Shown: positions 36,361 through 48,349, counted from the stretch's first letter. The stretch is DNA of 64,000 bases from Ctena decussata (GCA_963989385.1 OZ022501.1:91372979-91436978), one strand, 5' to 3'. Notes: generated by a model from the letters alone, not told the origin. Made by a program: numbers and translations.

Positions 36361-37166
36361 CTTTGACGTAAATTTTAATGTGTGACGCCCACGCCGACGT
36401 CCAAGTGACAACAATAGCTCTCTATACTTTCGTACAGGTGAGCTAAAAAGAGACGTTACACCGTCTAACATCTCAAAATATCACAAAATGACGTCAGTAA
36501 TGCCAGTGAAACGGTGAATTGTTGCAGAATAAAACACGGAATCTTTCCATTGCTTCTATATTCGCACTGTGTTAGACTCTACATTTTTAAGGCTTCTTTA
36601 AAAACTGTTCTCTTTCACAAAATGAAGACCCTACACTAATGAGATTTTTTGCACTTATTGTGACATTTACCTGCCTTTCCAACAGTATGCATTTCATTGC
36701 CAACTGTTGAGGAGAAATGAAGCAATGCAATATGTTATTATTTCTTGCAGACAGACCAATAATTGAGTCAGCGGGGTTAAGAAAAGTCGACTCTTTTTGT
36801 ATATATAGGTGCGTGGTGTGCCTTTGCGCATGCATGCATGTATATGTGCATACAGGTATGAAAACGGATAAAGAATCTTTATTCCTTAAGGTTATTACCA
36901 GAAGATACATCACACAAAAATACGTGTAATGTATTCATCCTTGTACTACTCGCATTAAAAATGATAGAGAATAGTCTGATTATGATTTCCAACACCAATG
37001 ATACACCGTCTAGCATATTTTCACTTTTGCTGTATTTGTTACATAAATTCCTGAAATAAATAGGGTAGACCCTGATCAGACGCAGCGTTCTGTCGCATCT
37101 GAACTTCTGCACAGTTTGAAACGGGTTTCCAGATAATTAAACCACAAAATACAAACGTATCATTTT
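36361..37166. other. intergenic, downstream of SRRD-like gene
   Basis: After an isolated CAGGTGAGCTAAAAA end at 36435 nothing is recognised. Open frames on both strands at 36587-36929 overlap each other and are not supported. Confidence 0.4.
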
Positions 37167-37172
37167 TTTATT
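37167..37172 (-). terminator. possible poly(A) signal of the SRRD-like gene
   Basis: AATAAA on the minus strand starting six bases beyond the TGA stop. It may be coincidental, because the local sequence is A-rich. Confidence 0.35.
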
Positions 37173-37177
37173 TCCTT

Positions 37178-38176
37178 TCAAAAAATGATTTCAGGATCTT
37201 CAGTTTCATACTGAGGTTCTAATATGTCTTCCCAAAACTCTTCTTGAACTTTGATTTCTAACTCATTGAAAGTATGTATAACAGTATCATTGAAGACATC
37301 CTCAAATTTATCTGTCGCAGGCAGTTCCGTTTCTGTTACATATGGCTGCACTTTAAGTATATAATGACCAGTTTTATCGAGAATCCGTTTTGGTGTATTC
37401 TCAACCATTCTACTGAAACTGTTCCCAATAATTACCAATTCTGTTAGACCTAGACCCCAGTTAGTCCACAACAAGTTATTATATAAGGCTTTTCCGCAAT
37501 GAGGCATGTAAAACATCGTCTTTCTATTACACTTTCTCTTACCGACTTCATTTTCTTCAATAATATTAAATCCCAGTGTCTGGAGTATCTGCTTTTCTTC
37601 ATTATTAAACTTTGGATCAAATAAATGACACTTACACATCGGAACATCTAGTTCTTCTATAATCAGTAACAGAAAAGCAAGCTGGTATTTTGAGATGTAA
37701 GATGCACTAAAATTTCCTAGTCCATAACATACTATTTCTTGTAAGGTATGCTTATGCTTAACATTACAATTTTCTTTAATTGTAGAATCAGCATCAGATT
37801 CATCGCCTAAACTTTCTGTATTTTCACTCTGTTTATGATCGATTGTATCTGAGTTTACAATATGCATTTTATTCAATCCTTTTCCCAGTTTAGCGGCAGT
37901 TTCTAGCCTATTTGTGCATTTAGTTGGATTCCCCTCTTTCCAAGCTGTTTCATTTCCGGCTAGTACACCAGAATCTAGAACATCTTTATTTTTGAAAGCC
38001 TCTGATATGTTACAATTTATCTGTATGCAAGACTTCAATGCCATTACAGACTTCTCGTAAAAATCAGTCAATCTTAAATCATTCTTAATCTCTGTAATTC
38101 TTTCTGTAAGACTTTTATCATGTTTATCTTTCCGACCATGTTTTCGTCTCCTTCTCACGACATGAAAATCAGCCAT
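37178..38176 (-). CDS. SRRD: SRR1-like protein (SRR1 domain-containing)
   Basis: A 332-codon uninterrupted frame, close to the usual size of SRR1-like proteins. The N-terminus is basic (VRRRRKHGRKDKHD). Residues 40-145 are low in conservation and acidic. The SRR1 domain covers about 146-256, with the hallmark segments CYGLGNFSASY (150-160), FDPKF (186-190), LGFNIIEENEVGKR (201-214), FYMPHC (222-227), LYNNLLWTNW (231-240) and VIIGNSF (248-254). SRR1 family members are conserved in eukaryotes and linked to circadian input in Arabidopsis and to haem-related regulation in animals; the biochemical activity is not settled. ATG is chosen because a good acceptor (ATTCCTTTTAG) lies at 38206-38216, suggesting a 5' UTR exon further upstream and a single coding exon. 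AATAAA occurs at 37167-37172, six bases after the stop, so the 3' UTR may be very short. The absence of coding introns could mean a compact gene or a retrocopy. Confidence 0.87.
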   Translation of the reverse strand: MADFHVVRRRRKHGRKDKHDKSLTERITEIKNDLRLTDFYEKSVMALKSCIQINCNISEAFKNKDVLDSGVLAGNETAWKEGNPTKCTNRLETAAKLGKGLNKMHIVNSDTIDHKQSENTESLGDESDADSTIKENCNVKHKHTLQEIVCYGLGNFSASYISKYQLAFLLLIIEELDVPMCKCHLFDPKFNNEEKQILQTLGFNIIEENEVGKRKCNRKTMFYMPHCGKALYNNLLWTNWGLGLTELVIIGNSFSRMVENTPKRILDKTGHYILKVQPYVTETELPATDKFEDVFNDTVIHTFNELEIKVQEEFWEDILEPQYETEDPEIIF

Positions 38177-38277
38177 TGCAAATGATCACTGTTTAACCCC
38201 TGAGCCTAAAAGGAATGAGCAATAATGATTAATAATTTTGATAGTTCTCTGACAGTATTTCTTCCCATGGATGTATT

Positions 38278-38431
38278 TTACAATCTGACACGTTTCTGTT
38301 TAACCTGCTTAAAAACTTTTGAATACTTTCTGAACACTGAAGGATGCGATTCCTCAAAACATTTCTTTTTGTGCTCAGTCACTTGTACTGAACTGAGATG
38401 ACGCCCACCGACACTGCCAGCATACCTTTTT
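38278..38431 (-). CDS. candidate 3'-terminal coding exon, unknown protein
   Basis: A strong acceptor (TTATTTCTTTTCCAG, minus strand) ends at 38432, and only one of the three frames stays open, for about 51 residues to a TAA at 38278. The peptide is basic and reads naturally (KRYAGSVGGRHLSSVQV, FRKYSKVFKQVKQKRVRL). It would be the last exon of a gene lying to the right, on the same strand as the SRRD-like gene and about 100 bp ahead of it. No domain recognised. Alternatively part of an SRRD leader transcript. Confidence 0.35.
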
Positions 38432-39463
38432 CTGGAAAAGAAATAAGGAAATGATAATAATATAAGTTTATATGCTTGTTAAATCTGATTTAAGGTGTGT
38501 GCGAACACTTTCACGATTTCCGCCATTCTTACAGTCAATGATCAAAAGTAATTCCACAAAACTGATTTTCCCATAGACCAGTGTATTTTCAAGTTTACTT
38601 GGAAATATATTTTGGCACTTCTGCTGAACGGATTACAATTAGTTTCGAACTGGTAGAAATAAACAAACAATGCATGCAATATATTTGTTTCACTTCAGAC
38701 ATTCACCATATTCGTGACGTCGCCATTAACGTCAATGGAAACTTGTTGATTTCAAAATTTAAGCCAAGTTTGACTACCTGTATCATCGTAACACTGAGGC
38801 GAAGGGGCGGGGGCGCAAAATTTAGCTCTTTTAAATCATAGTAATGATCTGCACAGAAGTGCCAAAATTAAAGATGTAACAAACACTGGTGTTTATGGGG
38901 AAATATTTCTGTGGCATCATTTTTTACATGTGGCTACAAAGGAGACGTAGCTCTTCCATTCTAGGGTCTACTCTTAAAGGAGAGAATTTGCTCCTGGAGG
39001 TGGGTTTTCCCAAGGGGTGTGATTGCTGGTCAACTTGGCAAAAAAAAAAAAAGGATGAGAAAGGGTAACTGCACTGACATCGTTTAGGGTCCGCAATATT
39101 GGTATTTTTGTGGGAAAAGGTCAAAAGGATATGTGTTACTCAGCAGTGACATCGTTTAGGGTCAGCAAAACTGGTATTTTTGTGGGAAAAGGATATGTTT
39201 TACTCAGCACTGACGTCTTTAGAGTCAGCAAAACTGATACTTTAGTGGGTTAAGGATATGTTTTACCACACTGATTAGGGCTAATACAAACCAGATTTTA
39301 CTGTTCAATGATCACGTCAATATTTCTTACTTTTTAACTGAATTTAGGAGAGTCTGCATGGGGTATAATGATTAGAGAACAATGAGCAATCTTTGTACTG
39401 ATTAGAGCAAACTTAGTTAAAAAAATACTGATTAGATAAAAAATGAGGGCTAAAAGAATAAGG
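38432..39463. repeat. intergenic; about 75-bp tandem repeat at 39070-39290
   Basis: Three to four copies of 'actgacatcgtttagggtca', 'gcaaaactggtatttttgtg', 'ggaaaaggatatgttttact' follow one another, decaying to the right. A 20-bp phrase ('gacgtcgccattaacgtcaa') at 38717 resembles 34288. No gene seen. Confidence 0.6.
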
Positions 39464-40836
39464 AACAAGAGTTGTCAGAAGACAACAAAGCACACCTTCC
39501 AGGAGCTTGACTCTCACAGTGATGGTGGTGTTGAAAGACTCTTGTTCAAATGTATGTGAGTGTCAAGTATAATTGCCATCCATATAGGGACTGAGAAATA
39601 TGACTGAGTCAGTGAAGCGTAAAACATAAGTCAAATGCCTACATGGATTGCAAGGTTAAAATGTTCTTGTCCATCTGTAAATGTGTGCCAAGTATCATGG
39701 CTCTAACCCATATAGGGACTGAGAAATATCACAAAGTCAGTGAAGCAAGTCATAAAGTCGATGAAGCAAAATTATAGGTCGAATCCATACATGGATGATG
39801 GTATTGTTCATATGTAGGTGTGTGACAAGTACCACTGCTCTAACCCATATAGAGACTGGGATATATCACAAAGTCAGTGAAGCGTATCATAAAGTCAATG
39901 AAGCAAAAATATAGGTGGAATCCATACATGGATGGCTGTTGTGAAATGATCTTGTCCATATGTAAGTATGTGCCAAGTATCATGGCCCTGACCTATATAC
40001 ATATCACAAAATCAGTGAAGCCTATCATAAGTCAATGAAGTAAAAATTATAGGTCAAATCCATATATTGAGGATGCTGCTGAAACGATCTTGTCTATGTG
40101 TAAGTGTGTACAAAGTATTATAACTGTAACTAATACAGAGACTGGGAAATAACATAAAGTCAGTGAAGCGTGAAAAGTAGGCCACTGTCCTACATGGTTG
40201 GTTACACTCAGATGCCCTCATCCAGATGCAAGTGCTGACCAAATATCATGACTTACCCTTACAGCTACTTTGAAAGTGACATAAACACAAATGCTTACCA
40301 TACATTAACCTAACCCAAAGTCAGTAGACCATGACCGGTAGGTGTGTGTCATGGTGTGGTCATCATCTTCTGATGATACTTTAAATTTGTACCAAGTTTT
40401 GTGAAAATATCTTCAAAGGCTTTACAGTTATACAGTGGACAAGATATCCATATGTAAAATTCACAAAGGGACATAATTCTGTTAAAAATGAAGGTGCATT
40501 TACAGTTCTTGTACACTGCACACCATCTGATAGAGCTTTTTATTTGTACCAAATGCTGTGAAAATACCTTCAACAGTTTTAAAACTATAGAACAGAAACT
40601 ATTTCTCTAGGGACAATCACAAAGGGACATGATTCTTTAAACATGATTATGGTTCTCATTTGCTGCACATTATCTGAAGATGCTTTATATTTGTGCAAGG
40701 TTTCATATCTTTTATGGTTTTTCAAGTTATAGGCTGGCTACGGTTTCTATACTAAAAATTACTAAGGGGCATAATTCTGTAAAAAAATGTAGATGGAGTT
40801 AAATTTCTTATTCTCTGCAAATTGTCTGATGATGCT

Positions 40837-42223
40837 CATACATGTGATGAACTCTTGAGGACCATGTGGGAGATCTGGATTTCATTTCAGGGAGATTGAG
40901 TTCCTCATCAGGGAGACTTTTCGACGGCAACTTTGACGCGTTGTTTCGAGTAATTAACTGTTGTTTTTTGGTGGTAGGGGGGGGGGGGGGCTTCTTGTTT
41001 TAAACTAAAACAACATGAACTAAAGTACAGTTGTATAGTTTGTTTAACTTCTTTACTTTTGAGTTAACCAATACTTCAAATATAACCTCAAAAGTATGCC
41101 ATTTCAGTGCAGTAACACTACCATCCTAAGTTTAATTTACAGTGTAATTGAACAGTACTGTTCATAGTGTTAGTGCTGACCATTCCATTGCTAAGAAACA
41201 ATCTGATTATCTGGCATTCTCAAACCATCACCCCTCCCCACTTTTTCCTAACCCTCCCTCAATATAAAAGTCCAAAATTGCATCTGGGATGATGGTCCGA
41301 TTTGCTCCAGTTATTTTGATGAAAGCTGATACTTGTTATAAACTCAGAATCTGTTTATCTCAAAACCGAGTTACATTCTACACTTTAATGAACATACCTG
41401 TCATTAGAGCTGTCTATTTTCATTGAATATTAGATTAAGAACAAATATAGCTGCATATTTGGGTCAGTAAACTTGTAGAATGGCATATTTCTGTCTCAGT
41501 CAGATGCTGAAGATCGCGGATTTCCCATGGTTTATTTATAAATTCACACTGGTTCTCATTTCGCATACGATGCATCTGAACCGGCGGGAACTGGATAGAA
41601 AAACGCGGGAAACTATTCTTAAAGTGAACGAACCGACTTAAATAATAAAAAAAAAAATTGCTGGCACCGTTATGATTTCATGAAAGTATGATCTGATCAG
41701 CCTGCGCAAATTTTGCATGATCGATATTTATAATGACTGTGCATTACGTATCTGACATGTTTACTGAAAAAAATCGATATGGAATCATTGTCGATTGGCG
41801 GCACTTCCATCTATTGCAATGCATTCGTGCAACTCAATGACATAAACAATGACATAAACAATGACCGATGCATAAAGCCGCGACGCAATAAAAGTTATTT
41901 GCTCTCTAAAAGTTACCTGCTATTACATTTAGAACAGGTACCTTTACTATTGCGCTAGCCAATTTAACACCTCGCTGCGTCTGATCAGCGAATACCCTTC
42001 GGAATGACACGTCCTATATTGCACCCTGTTAGGTAATTAGGTCACGGACAGTTAATCCTTTTGACAGCCGCCGGCTAAGTAGTTACCGCAAAATGGACGG
42101 TTCAGAAAAAATTATGACAGGAAAATTCAGCATCCGGGAGATTCTGAATACTTTCCGGGAGCGCGGGAGATGGGCTCGACTTCCGGGAGACTCCCGGATG
42201 ATCCGGGAGACATCACATGTATG
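40837..42223. mobile_element. 1,387-bp element with 13-bp perfect TIRs and 6-bp TSD
   Basis: Ends CATACATGTGATG and CATCACATGTATG are exact complements. Flanked by GATGCT at 40831-40836 and 42224-42229; sister units read 'gatgatgctttatatt' without interruption. Near both ends GGGAGA-type motifs recur, most densely on the right (CCGGGAGACTCCCGG and relatives). A 6-bp duplication does not match the commonest superfamilies, so I leave the class open. No transposase frame. Confidence 0.78.
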
Positions 42224-42784
42224 GATGCTTTATATTATTTGTAAAAATATCTTTTGCCATTTTAAGGCTATAGAGAGGGGTTACCCTAAAATGCGAAAAG
42301 GACTCCTTTTCGCGAAAAGGACTCCTTTTCGCGAAAAGGACCTAAATTTCACGAAAAGGACCCAGAAAACAGGTATTGGGCTGGTATTTATTACTTTTTC
42401 GCTTTAATTATCATTACTTTTTATCTATAAGCTGACCTTATTATTTCTTTATTGTGTTAAAGCTGAAATAGTATTTTAAGGTCAGGTAATTACTTTGGAG
42501 CTATTATTTGCAGAGATAATTCAGACAAACGTGAAGTCCGCCTATTGTGATGTGAAGGTCAGTCTTTAATGGGATTGTAAAAAAGCTTTATAGTTGCTGT
42601 TTTAATAAATTCTATTGATTACTTAATAATGATAAATAATTCGCCCTTCCACGTTAGCCAAAGGATAAAATTTTATTTTCTGCTCTAGATATTATACTTT
42701 ACGTCTGCGAATCGTGGAGGTGTGACTAGGACTTGATGCGCACAAAATATCGTGTTGGCTATAACATTTCGTGCGCAGCCGTGT

Positions 42785-42811
42785 GCCAGCCTTTTTTTTT
42801 TTTTTTTTTTT
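42785..42811. repeat. poly(T) tract
   Basis: Over 20 consecutive T, then T-rich sequence to 42829. On the minus strand it creates a poly-Lys run in an open frame that is not a gene. Confidence 0.9.
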
Positions 42812-43539
42812 AAATATTTTTTTTTCAGTGTGAATCATTACATCTACTGGCGAGTCAAGAATTATTTCTCCCTCTGAGCAGCGACTTTCAACCTCTTTAT
42901 TCCTCCTTTTGTAGCCTATAAATAAAACATGCAGGTTTTTCCCTCGGAAAATCACACAACAGCTATTTTTTATATTGTCGATCTCTTGACCACTCACAGA
43001 AACGAATAAGTGACAACACAAAATCATATCCACTTTTTGGTATCATAAAATCGATTTTTGTGATATCACAAAATCACTTTTGTGATATCACTAAATCGAT
43101 TTCGTGATACCTCCAAAAGATCGCAAAAAGGAGACTAATGGTAAAACGGCATCTCATTATTTTCTAGGAAATATCAGGAATATACCAGACTTATGGGAGA
43201 CATCTATGTCTCCGTATGACAAATTTCGGGGACAGTCTTATCCATCTGTGATTAAGGTGATTTCGTACACCTTCAAGGGAAGTAACAATGGATTTTTTCC
43301 TTGCCTCTCAATGAGGGTCAATTCTTATAGGAAAGTTCTTGTTACTACATTTTTTTGCTTCCTTGGATGAAGAAGTTTTTCCCTTTACAAAAATGGCGAA
43401 AAAACTCTACACTCACAAGTCCGTCGGAGGCGCTGCTGCAGGTGCGGCAAATCAGTTCCTTTTAGAGCAGACCATATTTAAAAATGCTTTTTTATCCAGG
43501 GAATTAAACAGGGATTCTAAGGAAGTAATTCAGCATTTT

Positions 43540-43940
43540 TGCCTCACTTCTCAGGGACTAAAGCTTTTCCCCTTTGTAAAAATGGCGGAAGAAAAACTCT
43601 ACCCTTTGACTTAGCAGAGTGTGAGCCTAGCACTCTGCTATGTCTGTCAAAATTGAAAATGTTTGCTCCAACGAAGTTTTTCCCCTTTGTTAAAATGGCG
43701 GAAGAACAGCGAACTCTACCATCTTTTCAATTTCGACAGACTTAGCAGAGTGTGAGCCTAGCACTCTACTATGTCTGTCAGAATTGAAAATGTTTGCTCC
43801 AACGAAGTTTTTCCCCTTTGTCAAAATGGCGGAAGAACGGCAAACTCCATAGTCTTTTCAATTTCGACAGACTTAACAGAGTGTGGGCCTAGCACTTTGC
43901 TATGTCTGTCAGAATTGAAAAAGTTTGCTCGGAACGGAAT
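43540..43940. repeat. three tandem units of about 127 bp, each with a 29-bp-arm hairpin
   Basis: Each unit carries 'ttttcccctttgt..aaaatggcggaagaa' and then the hairpin TTTTCAATT..CGACAGACTTAGCAGAGTG / CACTCTGCTATGTCTGTC..AATTGAAAA (about 43608, 43727 and 43855). The 43450-43745 plus-strand frames are produced by these repeats. Confidence 0.75.
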
Positions 43941-44137
43941 AGCGTGCGGACGGAAAGACAGACAGACGCAAATGAACCCGGCAAAATAAGATGTAATAGA
44001 AGACCAGAATTTAAAGACGTTGATCATATTGAACGACCTTTGAACTATCAACCGTGCACATTTTTTTTTTAATATGAAATATAAAATTACATTTTTTCAG
44101 GTAATTACGCTCTTATGTATGTTTGAGCTACAGCGAG

Positions 44138-44311
44138 TCAATAATATCTCCTTACGTGAGCCAATCTTCCTAGTCCCATCAGAAAGTCTAGTTGTCCATC
44201 ATCATCCGAGCGACACTGGATGCAGATGTACCCCAGCGGTGTCTTCTTCCATATCTTAGCATCAGATTCGTCAATGCTCTGACAGGCGTTGTGATACCAT
44301 TTCTTGCACGA
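44138..44311 (-). pseudogene. exon encoding the second half of a PHD-type zinc finger
   Basis: Minus strand, after an AG acceptor at 44312-44313 (preceded by TTTTCTCCCATGAAAAT). The frame reads SCKKWYHNACQSIDESDAK, later YICIQCRSDDDG, and stops at 44138-44140. The spacing C-x4-H-x2-C then C-x2-C is that of the distal half of a PHD finger; the exon would start right after the first Cys of the second pair's 'CxxC'. No first half was found upstream. PHD fingers bind histone H3 tails in chromatin proteins and also occur in transposon proteins, so this may be a captured host exon or a remnant of the element's own gene. Confidence 0.5.
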
Positions 44312-44775
44312 CTATTTTCATGGGAGAAAAGAAGACGAAAAAATATGTGTGTGTGTGCGCGCGCAAAAACGCGCATATGCGTATAAGATCTGATTCTAAT
44401 CACATTGAAAGTCTAATTTCCAATTTTCAACACGCATTTGCGTATTTCATTCTTGAGTTTTTTTTTAAATAAGATAAGAATGAATTTTGACGTGTGTCGA
44501 ACTTCCAAAATAATTTTCAACATTTATATGCATTATTTCTTGTTTGTAACTTAGATAAAAATTCAGTTAGATATATGCCGATTTTCTACAATGTCAGCAT
44601 GCATATGCGTAATTGCTATTTGAATTATTTCGTTGATTAGAAGATTTAGATACTTATTGCATATAGGCATAACATCTGAGAGACTTCGCCGTAACAGTGG
44701 CATGAGAAAGTTTCAGAACAGGATTAGAAGAATCTTCTGCAGCTACCGCCACAGACTCTAAATCTACATAAACAA

Positions 44776-44791
44776 GGCCCTTTTCAGGGCC
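44776..44791 (+). promoter_or_regulatory. histone-type 3' stem-loop sequence
   Basis: GGCCCTTTTCAGGGCC preceded by AACAA and followed by ATCA. It has a 6-bp stem, a TTTC loop and A-rich 5' flank, as in replication-dependent histone mRNAs. No histone reading frame lies upstream (the preceding frame, ending ..RIFCSYRHRL, matches no core histone known to me), and no clear purine-rich downstream element is seen. Could be coincidence, since any 16-base palindrome of this type would match. Confidence 0.35.
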
Positions 44792-45664
44792 ATCAATTAA
44801 CATGACAGAATACCTTTATGATAAGCACAATACCCCCAACACACAGCAAAATGCACTTTTCGATTTCTACGATATGCATGTTAATTTGTACACGTTGACC
44901 AAAGTAATCTTAATTTTAAACGTTGAATTCTATACATGGGATTTCTTTTCTTTCTCTTATTTTCTTCAAAAGTAGCAGCTCTAGACTAGTTTTTGTTAAT
45001 GGAGCGGTTGGGGCCGGGGGAGGGTAGGGGCGCAGACGAGTTTTTATTTATTTTTTTGTGAAACTGGTTGCGGGTCAGTGGTGGGTGGGGGGGGGGGTAG
45101 CTGACAATCTGATTTTTTAAAGAAAATTGCTAAAATTGATAGTTAACGTGCTTGCTATCTGGTTGAAAAGGGCCGATGTCAAGATACTAATATTTAATTC
45201 AGATTCTTTTTCTGTTCTGAAATGATGAGATTCTGAGAGACTTATATATTTCCGCAGAAAATTTTATCATTACAACAATACTTACAGTTGAAACGGTAAG
45301 CCTATATGTATACATGTCTGTTGAATTGCTGTTAATGACGCCTGCAAAGCGATGAGTGAAGGTGTGATAATCCAATTAATGCCAGCTACCAATGTACCTT
45401 AAAGTGATTGTTCAGATCTCTTAGCTGATTCTCTATATCAAAAATAAATAAGTCAGTATGTCCTAATTTAATTTCTACAGATCATTTCTTCATCTGCTAA
45501 GGTAATTAAAATCATGTTTATTGCTCTTATCTTAAACATCAGGAAGCAGACATGTTTTCGATCACATCAGTCTAACAGCTTGAAACAGCTGGATAGCAAG
45601 CGTTTGTTTACCTAAACTTTTACGCAGTGGAACCACTTTCTAGAGGAGTTGACCGTGATTCCAT

Positions 45665-45910
45665 ATGGAAAGATTGCAATTAGTTTCTGAGCTTATAATG
45701 TCTTCGGATGTGATTGAGGAGGTAAACATTAAAAGGCACCTATGGTCACCTCAATATACAGATGACTTGAAATACAGACTTTCAAGTGCAGATGATAGCT
45801 TGACATACTTGAGGTGTCAATTTTCTATGGTGCAAGTGCAGTTTTTATATGCCTATGCACAGACTTCAGAAAAGCATGTTTGTATAACCAACAGCTATTA
45901 CCAGCTATTT
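45665..45910 (+). CDS. unrecognised coding-like segment inside the 6.9-kb element
   Basis: About 80 codons (ERLQLVSELIMSSDVIEEVN, RHLWSPQYTDDLKYRL, RCQFSMVQVQFLYAYAQ) look like ordinary protein, then the frame runs into the tandem array at about 45908. A vague resemblance to dynein heavy chain core segments was considered but is not good enough to claim. It may be a captured gene fragment. Confidence 0.25.
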
Positions 45911-48150
45911 AGGCCAAAATCTTCAAAACTATCCATGAAATCTTATGTTCTAGCATTTTGCCATATAAAAGCCTGCCGCTAAAAAGGTCAAGGTAAACCC
46001 AAGGTCATCATTTGAACAGTCTTGGTAGGACTAGTATTCCATGCTACTTAACCAAGTTTACAGGCAATTGGTGTATTGGTTCTGGAGAGGAATAATATAG
46101 AAGGTTTATACCATAAATGAGTATGGTGGCCATGTTGGTCATGTGACCTGGACCGTTTGAACAAATTTTTGTTCAATCAAGCCCTGGAGGCTCTATATGA
46201 AATGTGTTTACAATTGGCCCTTTGGCTTTTGAGGAAATGTTTGAAAATGTCAAGTTATGAGAGATCTGGGTCAAAGGTCAAAGAATGACCTTGACCTCTT
46301 GTACTCATAATTCCTAATGACCTAATTAAGGCGACTATATATCGATTTTTAGGCCAAAAGCTTCAAAACTTCCCATGAAATCTTATGTTCTAGCATTTTC
46401 CCATATTTGCCTTGCCATAAAAAAGGTCAAGGTCAACCCAAGGTCATACTTTGAACAATCTTGATAATACTGGAGTACCCAATGCTACATACCAAGTTTC
46501 AAGGCCATTGGTCAATTGGTTCTGGAGAAGAAGATTTTTAAAGGTTTTTACCATATATGGGCATTGCCTCCATGTTGGTCATGTGACCCAGACCATTTGA
46601 AGAAATCTTCGTTCCCTCAACCCCTGAAGGCTGTTTATGAAATGTGTTTACAATATGCTCAGTGCCTCAGAAGTTTGAAATTGTCAAACCATGAGAATTC
46701 AGGGTCAAAGGTCAAAGAACAACCTTGACCTCTTGTACTCACAAATCTTCATATACTCATTAAGATGACTGTATTATCCAATTTTTAGGCCTAAATCTTC
46801 AAAACTTTCCATGAAATCTTATGTTCCAGCATTTTCCCATATTTGACCTTGCTGTAAAATGGTCATGGTAAACCCAAGGTCATCATTTTACACATTGGGT
46901 TATCATTTTAAACAATCTTGATAGTACTGGAATACTCAATGCAACATACCAAGTTTAAAGGCCATCTGTCCATTGGTTCTGGAGAAGAAGATTTTTACAG
47001 GTTTTTACCATATATAGGCGTGGCAGCCATGTTGGTCATGTGACCGGGACCGTTTACATTGAATTTTGTTCCCTCTAACCCTGGAGGCTCTATCTGAAAT
47101 TTGGTTACAATTCGCCCAGTGGTTTTTGAGGAGACTGTTTGAAATTGTCAAAATATGAGTTCTGGGTCAAAGGTCAAAGAATGTCCTTGACCTTTTGTTC
47201 TTATGAATCTTCATGTACTCATTAAGATGACTGCATACTCCAATGTTTAGGCCTTAATCTTCAAAACTTTCCATGAAATCTTATGTTCTAGCATATTCCC
47301 ATATTTGACTTCGTAAATAAGGCCAAGGTCAACCCAAGGTCATCATTTGAACAATCTTGATAGTACTTGAGTACCAAATGCTACATACCAAGTTTCAAGG
47401 CCACAGGTAAACTGGTTCTGGAGAAGAAAATTTTTAAAGGTTTTCACCATATATGGGTGTGGCGGCCATGTTGGTCATGTGACCAGGACCATATTAATAG
47501 ATTTTTGTTCCCTTAACCACTGGAGGCTCTACATGAAATTTGGTTTCAATTGGCCCAGTGGCTTTTGAGAAGATTGTTTGAAATTGTCAAAATATCAGAG
47601 TTCTGGGTCAAAGGTCAAAAAATGACCTTGACCTCTTGTACTCCTAAATCTTCATGTACTCATTAAGATGATTGTAGATACCAATTATTAGCCCAAAATC
47701 TTCAACAGTTTCCAAGATATCTTATGTTTTAGCATTTTGCCATATAAAAGCACAAGGAAGCAAATTTGACCTTACCGTAAAAAAGGTCAAGGTCAACCCA
47801 AGGTCATAATTTGAACAACCTTGGTAGTACTCACACACCCAATGCTACATACTAAGTTTCAAGGCCATCGGCCAATTGGTTCTGGAGAAGAAGATTTTTT
47901 TAGGTTTTTACCATATATGGGCATGGCGGCCATATTGGTCATGTGACCAGGACCCTTTGAACAACTTTTCGTTCCCCCTTCCTCTGGAGGCCACATATGA
48001 AATTTGGTTACAATTGGCCCAGCGGTTTCAGAGGAGAAGTCGTTTGAAATTGTCGACGGACGAACGGACGACGGACGGACGACGACGGACGACGGAGCCT
48101 TACCATCCTATAAGCTCCCCCGGAGCCGCTGGCTCAGGTGAGCTAATAAA
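45905..48150. mobile_element. tandem-repeat element, about 450-bp units, 5'-truncated
   Basis: Same unit as 31967 and 34704; landmark 'ttctggagaagaag' at about 46081, 46520, 46978, 47417 and 47879. It ends with GGACGGACGACG repeats and CAGGTGAGCTAATAAA. The AACAAGAG start is missing. It sits inside the 42278-49182 element. Confidence 0.8.
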
Positions 48151-48349
48151 TAAATATTTAAGATAAAATAAATTACTTGTTTATACCGAGCTTATTTTTC
48201 GTAAAAAGAATTCCTTTCCACAAAAAAGCCTAAGTTTTTGAGTGAAATCCACACTATTGTAGCTCGCCCATTGTAGCTTAAAAGAAAACATTATTTTACA
48301 AACTTTCGATATGGTAGAAAATATAAATAAAACTTGAGAAATTAAAGCA

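Noticed and set aside
42692..43033. Minus-strand frame with poly-Lys
   Set aside because: Created by a poly(T) tract; no domain.
45665..45910. Dynein heavy chain exon
   Set aside because: Only a loose resemblance in a few residues; reported as unrecognised instead.
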